From assembly GCA_036374135.1 (NCBI GenBank), contig DASUUK010000035.1, forward strand, positions 1 through 64,000: 64,000 nucleotides of DNA, read 5' to 3'. Below, piece after piece: positions 54,751-62,082 of the stretch. Source of the stretch: Euzebyales bacterium (GTDB taxonomy: Bacteria; Actinomycetota; Nitriliruptoria; Euzebyales; JAHELV01). How positions within the stretch are numbered: position 1 is the stretch's first letter; each line of letters opens with the position of its first letter. The notes beneath the pieces were generated by a model that was not told the origin of the DNA, searched no databases, and saw only the letters and a program-made list of their open reading frames with translations. Made by a program: the position numbers and the translations under genes.

Positions 54751-55339
54751 CCGGAAGCGGGGCGGTGCGGCGTACGAACGTGCGCAGCAGATCCATGCCG
54801 GCGGTGGTCAGGATCGACTCGGGATGGAACTGGACGCCCTCGATCGGATGGGTGCGATGACGCAGCCCCATGATCAGCCCGTCCTGCGTGCGTGCGGTGA
54901 CCTCCAGCACGTCCGGAAGGTCGTCGTCCGCGACGATCAGGGAGTGGTACCTGGTGGCCACGAACGGGCTGGGCAGATCGGCGAAGACGCCGGCGCCGGC
55001 GTGGTGGATCTGAGACGTCTTGCCGTGCAGCAGTTCCGGCGCGCGCACGACACGTCCGCCGTGGACGTGCGCGATGCACTGGTGCCCCAGGCACACACCC
55101 AGGATGGGTATCCGGTCACCGAACGCGGCGATGACGTCGTTGGACAGGCCCGCATCGAGCGGCGTGCCGGGGCCGGGCGAGACAACGATGCCCTCCGGCG
55201 CCGCCGACGCGACGTCGTCCAGCACGAAGGCGTCGTTGCGCGCGACCTCGACCTGCGCCCCCAGCTCACCGAACTCCTGGACGAGGTTGTAGGTGAAGCT
55301 GTCGTAGTTGTCGATGACGAAGAGCCGTGGGCCGGTCAT
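54743..55339 (-). CDS. trpG: Glutamine amidotransferase of anthranilate/aminodeoxychorismate synthase
   Basis: A 198-residue class I glutamine amidotransferase. Its triad is Cys83 (GVCLGHQCIA), His172 and Glu174 (VQFHPESIL); VIDNYDSFTYNLVQEFGELG and VSPGPGTP are family-typical. It supplies ammonia to a chorismate-using partner (TrpE or PabB), which is not in the window; it could serve both folate and tryptophan synthesis. Position next to the PknB operon matches trpG in the mycobacterial origin region. TrpG and PabA cannot be told apart here. Confidence 0.93.
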   Translation of the reverse strand: MTGPRLFVIDNYDSFTYNLVQEFGELGAQVEVARNDAFVLDDVASAAPEGIVVSPGPGTPLDAGLSNDVIAAFGDRIPILGVCLGHQCIAHVHGGRVVRAPELLHGKTSQIHHAGAGVFADLPSPFVATRYHSLIVADDDLPDVLEVTARTQDGLIMGLRHRTHPIEGVQFHPESILTTAGMDLLRTFVRRTAPLPVG

Positions 55340-55377
55340 GGGCGCAATCCTAGTCCCGCACCGCGCGTCGAGCGCTG

Positions 55378-56676
55378 TCAGTCATCCGTCTGCACGTGCT
55401 CCTGCGCGGCGTCGGGCAGCACCGTCAGGTAGCCGTCGGCGTCGAGTGTCCCGTCGGTGGCGGCGTCGACCCACTCGCCCGAGCACAGCTGCGGTCCGCG
55501 GATCCACACGTGACCCCGGTCACTCGCGGGTCGCGCACGTCCGGTGGCCGGATCGACGACAGCGGTGGCGGTGTCGGGCAGGGGTAGGCCCACGCTACCG
55601 GACAGCACACGCCCGTAGATCGGGTCGGCGTGCGTGAGCACGCCCCGGATCCCCCACGCACGCCGCACGCGGCCCTTGTCGGTCACCTGCTCCAGGGCGG
55701 CGCTGGACCGTTCGTCGAGCGCGTCGGTCGAGACCGCGATGCGCACGGAGCTCAGCAGCCCCCGACGCCACGACGATCGCAGCAGGTCGCCCGTGAGCTG
55801 CGCGTCCAGCGGCAGGATCGTCGGGCGGGCGCGCATCGCGGCGCGCTGCCGCCGGGCCGTGCGACTGTGGTCGACCAGCACGATCGTGGCGGCCGACAGC
55901 ACGGCGGTGAGCAGCCACACGACACCGGCCATCGACGTGAGGGGGACGGCCAGAAGCATGCGCTCGTCGCCCGCGACCACGTCAGGGAGCCACAGCCGGA
56001 GCTGGAAGCTGTTGACCACCAGGTGGTGCTGCGTGGTGGACACGGCACGCGCGGTCGTGACCGCGTCGGCATCGGGCGCCGCCCGACCGCCGGTCGTGGG
56101 ATGGCTGCGCCGGATGAGATCGGACAGTGGCAGGATCATGTCGTCGCGCGCGCCGCGGAGGCGGTTGCGCAGCGAGGCCGCCATGTTGCGGGGGAACGGG
56201 AGGTAGTCCTCGCGCGCGGTGACGATGACGGGTGTCGACGGTGCCATCGACGCACGGACCTCCGCGACAGCCGACCCGTACCACCGGTCGGTGGTGACCA
56301 CGACGCGTGGCTCCAGTGCCGCGAGGTGCGGACCCTCGTCGCGGTGCACGAGTGCCGCGACGGCGCCGACGCGCCATGTGGCGAACAGCGCGATCACCGC
56401 CTGTGGACATGTCGGCAGCACCACCGCCACCCGATGGCCGGGCGCGACGCCGAGCGCCGTCAGCGCGGTCGCCAGCCGATCCACATGATCGACGAGCTTG
56501 CGATAGGTCAGGCGGTAGCCCCGGTACTCCACGGCGACGACGTCGGGGAAGTCCTGGGCGGCGTCGTCGAGCAGGCGGCACGCGACGACGTCCGGATAGG
56601 CGTACGAGGACGGCACCCCGGCCGGATAGGTCGCCGACGACGCGCGCCCATCCCAGTCGGGGTCCGGCGGGACCAC
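55378..56676 (-). CDS. Degenerate ANL-superfamily (AMP-forming ligase-like) protein
   Basis: A 432-residue protein of the acyl-CoA synthetase/ligase fold. The N-terminal part is clear (YRLTYRKLVDHVDRLATALT, GVAPGHRVAVVLPTCPQAVI), as are core strands (LLAVPLTSMAGVVWLLTAVL and LPLPDTATAVVDPATGRARP). The phosphate-binding TSGTTGxPK loop is missing (AVSTTQHHLV at about 211-220), and the sequence ends at the GYLTVLP strand, so nearly the whole C-terminal domain with its catalytic Lys is absent. Members usually have 500-550 residues. It is probably inactive as a ligase; it could be a binding protein or decaying. The start is GTG at 56676. Confidence 0.78.
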   Translation of the reverse strand: MVPPDPDWDGRASSATYPAGVPSSYAYPDVVACRLLDDAAQDFPDVVAVEYRGYRLTYRKLVDHVDRLATALTALGVAPGHRVAVVLPTCPQAVIALFATWRVGAVAALVHRDEGPHLAALEPRVVVTTDRWYGSAVAEVRASMAPSTPVIVTAREDYLPFPRNMAASLRNRLRGARDDMILPLSDLIRRSHPTTGGRAAPDADAVTTARAVSTTQHHLVVNSFQLRLWLPDVVAGDERMLLAVPLTSMAGVVWLLTAVLSAATIVLVDHSRTARRQRAAMRARPTILPLDAQLTGDLLRSSWRRGLLSSVRIAVSTDALDERSSAALEQVTDKGRVRRAWGIRGVLTHADPIYGRVLSGSVGLPLPDTATAVVDPATGRARPASDRGHVWIRGPQLCSGEWVDAATDGTLDADGYLTVLPDAAQEHVQTDD

Positions 56677-56678
56677 GA

Positions 56679-56801
56679 TCAGCCGAGGACCGGGTTCGCG
56701 AAGAACTGCCGGTCCACCCAGGGGAACACGACGGTGAACAACACGATGACGGCGATCACGACGATGACGGCGATCACCAACAAGCGCACTGCACGGCTCA
56801 C
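56679..56801 (-). CDS. Short single-helix membrane peptide
   Basis: A 40-residue peptide from GTG at 56801: a basic N-terminus, one long membrane helix (RLLVIAVIVVIAVIVLFTVV) and a short polar tail FPWVDRQFFANPVLG. It fits between the sortase and the ANL-like gene on the same strand, with only a few bases on each side. The aromatic tail and exact spacing argue for a real gene, but the ribosome binding site is weak. Function is unknown. Confidence 0.55.
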   Translation of the reverse strand: MSRAVRLLVIAVIVVIAVIVLFTVVFPWVDRQFFANPVLG

Positions 56802-56827
56802 GGGCGGCCCGTTCTCTCGCTGGCCTG

Positions 56828-57535
56828 TCAGGTCACGAGCTCGGCATGCACGACCAGCCGCTGCGCCGCCGAGAACCGCGGGTTGCACGTCGTCAGCGTC
56901 AGGGTCGGTCGTCCCGTTCTGAGGGGATCGTCATCGATCACCCACGTGGCGCTCGGGGCCACGACCTGCTGGCCGGCGACCCGGTACGTGAAGCGGCGTC
57001 CACGGCGATCGGTGACCAGCACCTCATCGCCGGGGCGCAGGACGTCGAGGTGGAAGAACGGTGCGCCATAGGTCGTGCGGTGGCCTGCGACTGCGAAGTT
57101 CCCCGGCCGACCGGGCAGCGCCGTGCCCGGATAGTGACCGGGTCCCTGTTGCAGATCCGCGACGGAGACGTCGTCGAGGACCACGAGGGGATCATCGTGC
57201 ACGAGTGGCTCGTCAGTGCCGGGTCGCGCGAACTCGATGAGCGCGACACCACCACCTCCGGCGGCGACGGGATCGGCTCCGCCCGACGGAGGCTCCGACG
57301 GACCGTCGGCAGCGGCCACCACCACGCCACGATCGTCCGGCGTCTGCCATTGGCTGCGGAGCTCGTCCTGTGCGCGCTCGGCCGCCACGTTCGTGAACAG
57401 CAGCGAGTAGACCAGGTACAGGAGCACGACAGCGCCCGCGGCGAGAAGCATCCACCCGACCACACCGATCAGGCGGAGACTCCACGGCCGTTCACCGGTG
57501 GTCGCGTTCGAAGTCAACGCCGGAGACCGTACCAT
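56828..57535 (-). CDS. Class E sortase
   Basis: A 235-residue sortase. The N-terminal membrane helix (GWMLLAAGAVVLLYLVYSLL) is followed by an acidic, Gly/Pro-rich linker and the sortase barrel: VAGHRTTYGAPFFHLDVLRP has the catalytic His, LTLTTCNPRFSAAQRLVV has the Cys and Arg. TLTTCxP and Tyr-containing GHRTTYG are typical of class E, which attaches proteins bearing LAXTG to peptidoglycan. The start at 57535 is chosen because it leaves 19 residues before the helix. It is divergent from crgA with a 36-bp gap, as in other actinobacteria. Confidence 0.92.
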   Translation of the reverse strand: MVRSPALTSNATTGERPWSLRLIGVVGWMLLAAGAVVLLYLVYSLLFTNVAAERAQDELRSQWQTPDDRGVVVAAADGPSEPPSGGADPVAAGGGGVALIEFARPGTDEPLVHDDPLVVLDDVSVADLQQGPGHYPGTALPGRPGNFAVAGHRTTYGAPFFHLDVLRPGDEVLVTDRRGRRFTYRVAGQQVVAPSATWVIDDDPLRTGRPTLTLTTCNPRFSAAQRLVVHAELVT

Positions 57536-57571
57536 GAGCGTCGGAGCGTCCCACACGCACGGAGTTGTACC

Positions 57572-57799
57572 TTGCCGAAATCCCGATCCAAGCGCTCGAC
57601 CTACATCCCGCCGAAGCCGCCGAGGCCGAAACCGAGCCCGAGGTGGGTGCCCGCGCTCGGCCTTGGCCTCATCGGCGTGGGCACCCTGATCCTGATCCTG
57701 ATCTACCTCATCCCGGGGATACCCGGCGGCAACATCAACCTCATCATCGGGTTCGTGATGATGGCGGCGGGGCTGGTGACGTTGAGCCGCTGGCGGTGA
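57572..57799 (+). CDS. crgA: Cell division protein CrgA
   Basis: A 75-residue CrgA. It begins PKSRSKRSTYIPPKPPRPKP after a TTG start, followed by two membrane helices (WVPALGLGLIGVGTLILILI and NLIIGFVMMAAGLVTLS) separated by a short IPGGNIN turn. CrgA recruits or stabilises FtsZ-ring and septal peptidoglycan proteins. GGAG at 57561-57564 fits the TTG start. It is too short for a default length cut-off and has a rare start, so it could be missed by automatic gene finding. Confidence 0.92.
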   Translation: MPKSRSKRSTYIPPKPPRPKPSPRWVPALGLGLIGVGTLILILIYLIPGIPGGNINLIIGFVMMAAGLVTLSRWR

Positions 57800-57858
57800 C
57801 TCCAACGGCTGACGATCCCATGGATTCGTCTACTCCCACCGATGAGATTTCCCCAATG

Positions 57859-57985
57859 TTGTCCACACCTGGGGATAACCTGCGTGTGCGTGTGGTGGCC
57901 GATCACGCTCCGCACGGCGGCGACCGGCCCGTGCGGACCACCTCTCGCCCGCACTATCCACATGGTTATCCACAGGTGTGGACCA
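57859..57985. promoter_or_regulatory. Cluster of DnaA-box-like 9-mers
   Basis: The gap between crgA and the zinc-ribbon gene contains TTGTCCACA (57859-57867, plus), TTATCCCCA (57870-57878, minus), CTATCCACA (57954-57962, plus), TTATCCACA (57966-57974, plus) and TGGTCCACA (57977-57985, minus). Two match the consensus exactly (TTATCCACA and the actinobacterial TTGTCCACA), three differ at one base. A further TTCTCCACA lies at 58099-58107. The rest of 57800-58044 holds no gene. It may be a DnaA-titration or replication-control site, or an origin. Confidence 0.62.
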
Positions 57986-58044
57986 CGGCTCCGGACATGC
58001 GCCCATGCCCGGTCGGCCCGGATCGGCGGCGCCTCTGCCGCCGT

Positions 58045-58395
58045 TCACAGTCTCCGATCCGGGCGTTCGCGGGCGATCTCCACACGCTCGCGCATCCGTT
58101 CTCCACAGTGGCGCGGCGCGCTGTCGGTGCCGCGCATCAGCAACAGCACCTCGGCGCCGCAGCCGGCACACCAGTAGGTGATGCGTTCGTTCGCCACGTC
58201 CACCGGGACCGGGTCACCGTCTGGGATGTGCGCCGCACCCGCCTGCAGGGAGCGCAACGAACCAAGGCCGAACCACAGGATCACGACGCCGAGCAGCGGA
58301 GCGAACGCGTAGGACGACGGCACATCGGTGGCGAGCACCACCACCACGGCCACGACGACCGCGATGACCGCCAGGACGACGATCCAGCGACGCAT
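58045..58395 (-). CDS. Membrane protein with C-terminal zinc-ribbon-like motif
   Basis: A 116-residue protein with two membrane helices (WIVVLAVIAVVVAVVVVLAT and APLLGVVILWFGLGSL) and a soluble end with ITYWCAGCGAEVLLL and SAPRHCGERM, where CxxC and a later HC could hold zinc. The start at 58395 follows GGAAGG. The 3' end contains one extra DnaA-box-like 9-mer. No family function is known; it faces the DnaA-box cluster and is divergent from the DedA gene. Confidence 0.75.
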   Translation of the reverse strand: MRRWIVVLAVIAVVVAVVVVLATDVPSSYAFAPLLGVVILWFGLGSLRSLQAGAAHIPDGDPVPVDVANERITYWCAGCGAEVLLLMRGTDSAPRHCGERMRERVEIARERPDRRL

Positions 58396-58485
58396 CAGCA
58401 CCTTCCCGGGACGACCGCGAGGCAACAGTACCGCTGGCGCATCGCCCGCACGTGTCTCCGTCCGGTCACGGGGTAGCTGTCCTGC

Positions 58486-59169
58486 GTGACATCTCACCTG
58501 CCGGACGCGGTCGTCGACGTCGCCATTGCGGCGAGTGCCGCCCAGCCGAGCGAGCTGACAGGGCTCATCGGATGGATCGCCGACGTCATCGCCATGCTGG
58601 GATCCGTCGGCGTGGGCCTCCTCACGCTGGCGGAGGTGTTCTTCCCCCCGGTACCGAGCGAGTTGGTGCTGCCGATGGCGGGCTTCCTCGCCGGGCAGGG
58701 TCGTCTGAGCCTGCTCGGCGCAGTGGTCGCCGCGACCATCGGGTCGACGCTCGGCGCGCTCGGCCTGTACCTGCTGGCCGCGGCGTGGGGCAACGACCGG
58801 GTGCGGGATCTGCTGGAGCGCATCCCGCTCATGGAGCCCGGTGACCTCGACCGTGCCGAGCAGTGGTTCGACCGCCACGACCGGTCGTCGGTCCTCATCG
58901 GACGCCTGGTCCCGGGCGTCCGCAGCCTGATCTCGCTTCCCGCCGGTTTCCGCCGCATGCCGCTGGGCACGTTCGTCATCCTCACGACACTGGGCAGCGC
59001 GCTGTGGAACACGCTGCTGGTCACCGGCGGCTACCTGCTGGGCAACCGCTGGCGCTCGGTCGGGCAGTACTCGGACTGGCTGAACTACGCGGTCATCGCG
59101 CTGCTGGTCGGGGCCGTCGTCAAGTTCGTGTGGTCCCGACGCGATCGCATGTCGCTGCCGACCGGCTGA
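58486..59169 (+). CDS. DedA-family membrane protein
   Basis: A 227-residue DedA protein with about five membrane segments. VFFPPVPSELVLPMAGFLAG carries the conserved acidic residue, and GRLVPGVRSLISLPAGFRRM is the signature with conserved Arg, followed by a long C-terminal helix. DedA proteins recycle undecaprenyl phosphate or other lipids across the membrane. Start GTG at 58486. The nearby cell-wall cluster suits a role in lipid carrier recycling, which is an inference. Confidence 0.92.
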   Translation: MTSHLPDAVVDVAIAASAAQPSELTGLIGWIADVIAMLGSVGVGLLTLAEVFFPPVPSELVLPMAGFLAGQGRLSLLGAVVAATIGSTLGALGLYLLAAAWGNDRVRDLLERIPLMEPGDLDRAEQWFDRHDRSSVLIGRLVPGVRSLISLPAGFRRMPLGTFVILTTLGSALWNTLLVTGGYLLGNRWRSVGQYSDWLNYAVIALLVGAVVKFVWSRRDRMSLPTG

Positions 59170-59283
59170 CGCCGCGCCGCCGTACGGTGGGCGGACACGA
59201 ACTGGTCGGCACCTGGACGTCCGAGCACGCGCCGTTGGTGCGTACGCGTACACACACGTGCCACGACCCGAGGAAGGATGACC

Positions 59284-60520
59284 ATGCAGCGGATCGAGGC
59301 GCAGGTGCTGATCCCCGGCAGGGGCGACCCGGTCGCGGACGGCGTCGTCGTGATGGACGGGCCGCGCATCGTCTACGCCGGCCGCGCTCGCGACGCTCCC
59401 CCGATCGATGACGCCGTCGTCACCGAGGCGCACTTGCGTCATGCCGGGCATGTGGGACTGCCACGCCCACTTCACCGGGACATCGGCGATGAACCCCGTG
59501 TGGTGGGCGTTCGAGCCGCCGGCGGCGGCCGGTGCGCGATCGGCGATCGACGCACTCGCTGCGCTCCGCGCGGGCATCACGAGCATCCGTGAGGTCGGTG
59601 GTGTCGGCGTCCATCTGGCACGCGCCGTGACCGACGGAACCCTGCCCGGACCGGCGATCTACGGCGCCGGTGCGATGTTGTCGATGACCGGCGGGCACGG
59701 AGACCTCCACGAGATCCCGCTACCCGTCATGCGCACCCTGGGCGAGCACGTGTCGTACCTCAGGCTGTGCGACGGCGAGGCGGACTGCCGCCGGGCCGTT
59801 CGCGAGATGCTACGCATGAGCGCCCGCGTCATCAAGGTGCACGTCTCGGGCGGAATGATGTCCGCCGTCGACGATCCGCACCACCAGCAGTTCACCGACG
59901 ACGAACTGGGGGCGATCGTCGACGAGGCGGCGCGCATGGGCTGCGCAGTGGCCGCGCACTGCCATGGCAAGGCGGGGATCATGGCCGCGCTGCGCGCAGG
60001 TGTGGACACGATCGAGCACGGCACGTGGCTTGATGAGGAGGCGGCGGACGCGATGGTGAAAGCAGGCGCGACGCTCGTCCCGACGTGCTTCATCGACCAT
60101 CACCTGCGCGGCCTCGGTGCCGGCGGCGGGTTGCCCGACCACACCGTCGCCAAGGTGGCCGCGAGTGGCGACCGCCACGACGAGGCGATCCGCATCGCAG
60201 TGGCGGCGGGTGTGCCGATCGCCATGGGGACTGACATCTTCGCCTCACACCTGTGGGGGCGGAACGCCCAGGAGGCCGTGCTGCTCGCCGACCTGGGCAT
60301 GCCGGTGCTCGACGTGATCGCGGCCGCAAGCGCCAACGGACCAGCCACCCTGGGCCCACAGGCTCCGCGATCGGGGCTGCTCCGTCCGGATCATGACGCC
60401 GACGTCATCACGCTCGACGCCGACCCTACGGACGACATCGGCGTGCTCGCGGATCCTGAGCACATCACGGGCGTGTGGCGCGCCGGCGTGCGTGTGCCCG
60501 ATCGGATCCCCGCACGCTAG
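59284..60520 (+). pseudogene. Metal-dependent amidohydrolase (prolidase type) with one frameshift
   Basis: From ATG 59284 (after GAGGAAGG) one frame gives the N-terminal beta-domain, QRIEAQVLIPGRGDPVADGV and DGPRIVYAGRARDAP, up to about 59430. The remaining protein continues in another frame from CVMPGMWDCHAHFTGTSAMN (HxH metal pair) to the stop at 60520, with HVSGGMMSAVDDPHHQQFTD, AHCHGKAGIMAALRAGVDTI, EHGTWLDEEA and PIAMGTDIFAS. A single-base change near 59430-59440 breaks the gene. Either the frameshift is real, the base call is wrong, or an internal start at 59408 gives a shorter protein lacking the beta-domain. All metal ligands are still present. Confidence 0.75.
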
Positions 60521-60557
60521 CCGCGCGCGGTGCGCGACGCGCGACCCTGTCCTCGAG

Positions 60558-60977
60558 CTACCTGGTGGCGTTCCAGAGGCGGCGTGCCAGCACCCGGAGC
60601 ATGGCGAGGGCGACCTGCGGCTCGGACTCGACCAGGCGCGTGAAGTCGTCCCTTGCGAGCGCCAGCACACGCACCGGTGTCACCGCACGCACCCGCAGCG
60701 AGTGCACCGCACCCTCCCACAGCAGCGCCAACTCACCGAAGAACTCACCCGGCCCGAGTTCGACGGCGCCCTGGGGCCGTTCGACGACCACCGTGCCCTC
60801 TTCGACGACGAACAGGCCCGCGCCGGCCTGATCAGGCTGGATCAGCACGTGGCCGGCGGGCACCTCGTGCGAGCTGGCGGCCGCGAGCACCAACTCGAGG
60901 CCGTCGTCGCTCACGCCGGCGAACAACGGCACCGAACGAAGGCGGTCGGCACTGGCGGTTCGGGGCGCATCGGTCAT
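60558..60977 (-). CDS. Cyclic-nucleotide-binding domain protein
   Basis: A 139-residue protein that is only a cNMP-binding (Crp-like) sensor domain: LRSVPLFAGVSDDGLELVLA, AGHVLIQPDQAGAGLFVVEE and the phosphate cassette LGPGEFFGELALLWEGAVHS, with GEL in place but the usual Arg of the RxA motif replaced (HSLRVRA). There is no DNA-binding domain, so it is not a classical Crp regulator. The ligand is uncertain. It converges with the amidohydrolase remnant and lies beside tRNA-Ala. Confidence 0.85.
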   Translation of the reverse strand: MTDAPRTASADRLRSVPLFAGVSDDGLELVLAAASSHEVPAGHVLIQPDQAGAGLFVVEEGTVVVERPQGAVELGPGEFFGELALLWEGAVHSLRVRAVTPVRVLALARDDFTRLVESEPQVALAMLRVLARRLWNATR

Positions 60978-61080
60978 GGCGCAGTCCTATCACGCACCCG
61001 CCGGTCGCTGCAACGCCGTGCACGCGGGGCCGCCGCGTACACGTACACAAGATGGTCACGGCCGCAGCGGGCTCAGGTGG

Positions 61081-61153
61081 TGGACCCTGCCGGAATCGAA
61101 CCGGCGACCTCCACCTTGCAAAGGTGGCGCTCTACCAATTGAGCTAAGGGCCC
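61081..61153 (-). tRNA. tRNA-Ala (TGC)
   Basis: A 73-nt tRNA: acceptor GGGCCCT / AGGGTCC, D arm GCTCAATTGGTAGAGC, anticodon arm CCACC-TTTGCAA-GGTGG (anticodon TGC) and T arm GCCGGTTCGAATCCGGC. The next three bases in the transcript spell CCA (61078-61080), so the tail is encoded. Position matches the tRNA-Ile/tRNA-Ala pair after gyrA. Confidence 0.95.
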
Positions 61154-61179
61154 TGGGACGGCCGATGCGCCACCGGGGG

Positions 61180-61293
61180 CTATGCGCCCTGCGGCTCTTC
61201 CCAGATCGACTCGTCGAACTCCCGCTCGCGCTGCTTCTTGAGGAGGTACGAGACGGCAGCGGCCAGCAGGGCCATGATCGTCAGCTTGCGCAT
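61180..61293 (-). CDS. DLW-39-like short peptide
   Basis: A 37-residue peptide, MRKLTIMALLAAAVSYLLKK followed by a charged tail ending DESIWEEPQGA. DLW-39 peptides of actinobacteria have the same size, an N-terminal membrane helix, a basic turn and an acidic D-x-W motif, and sit in the same origin-proximal place. Here the motif reads DESIW instead of DLW. Start at 61293 follows GAGGTCCC. It lies between tRNA-Ala and tRNA-Ile. Function is unknown. Confidence 0.72.
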   Translation of the reverse strand: MRKLTIMALLAAAVSYLLKKQREREFDESIWEEPQGA

Positions 61294-61344
61294 GGTGGGA
61301 CCTCGGGTAGCGGAGCGGGCCGCGTGCCCGCTCACTGCGTCCAG

Positions 61345-61418
<74 letters not shown>

Positions 61419-61488
61419 GTTGTGGAATCGTGAGTGTAGCGGAGGCCACGGACCAGCGCAGGTCCGCGGATGTCGGCGATCCGGCCGC

Positions 61489-62079
61489 CTATTCGTCCTC
61501 GGCGAGATCGATGCGGATCCCACCGATCAGGTCGGCGACCAGGTTGTACAGGAACGCCAGGAAGACGTTGACCGCACTGGCGAAGATCACGCCCAGCACG
61601 CCCACGAGGAAGGTGGCCCGCAGGATGTTGCCGGTGTTGATCCGCAGCGCGATGTTGAGCGCACCGGCGATCTCGGTCACCTGGTCGATCAGCCCGAGGC
61701 GGTTGACGAACGCCCAGAAGATCGCGTTCGACAGCATGGTGATGATCAGCATCACCGCGTAGAACACGACGCTGATCTTGAGCACCGACCACGGGTCGAC
61801 GCGACGGACCATGATGTCGCGACGGATCATGCGTCGGGTCGGACGCGTGCTCGCGGGACGCGTCGACGCGCCGCGTGCCCTGGCCCGGGAGGTCACCATG
61901 TCGGTGAAGCGCTGTCGGCGTCCATCGCCATCCTCCGGTATCGCGCGCGTCGCCACGCCACCGCGTGTCGCCTGCCTCGATTGTGCCCCGCCAGCGCGAT
62001 CTCGCGAAGGGTCCGGAACACCCGGCTCGGCGAACGTGCGCGTCTGCGTCGAGCGCTCCGATGGCAGCCAGTCGTCCAT
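61489..62079 (-). CDS. DUF3566-family membrane protein
   Basis: A 196-residue protein. A charged, probably disordered N-terminal region of about 85 residues precedes the DUF3566 domain: RRDIMVRRVDPWSVLKISVV, a first membrane helix (FYAVMLIITMLSNAIFWAFV) and a second (VGVLGVIFASAVNVFLAFLY), ending LIGGIRIDLAEDE. It is the gene directly after gyrA in mycobacteria (Rv0007 position), where it is needed for normal shape or division in some species. It starts three bases after gyrA and is almost surely co-transcribed. Confidence 0.92.
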   Translation of the reverse strand: MDDWLPSERSTQTRTFAEPGVPDPSRDRAGGAQSRQATRGGVATRAIPEDGDGRRQRFTDMVTSRARARGASTRPASTRPTRRMIRRDIMVRRVDPWSVLKISVVFYAVMLIITMLSNAIFWAFVNRLGLIDQVTEIAGALNIALRINTGNILRATFLVGVLGVIFASAVNVFLAFLYNLVADLIGGIRIDLAEDE

Positions 62080-62082
62080 GGC

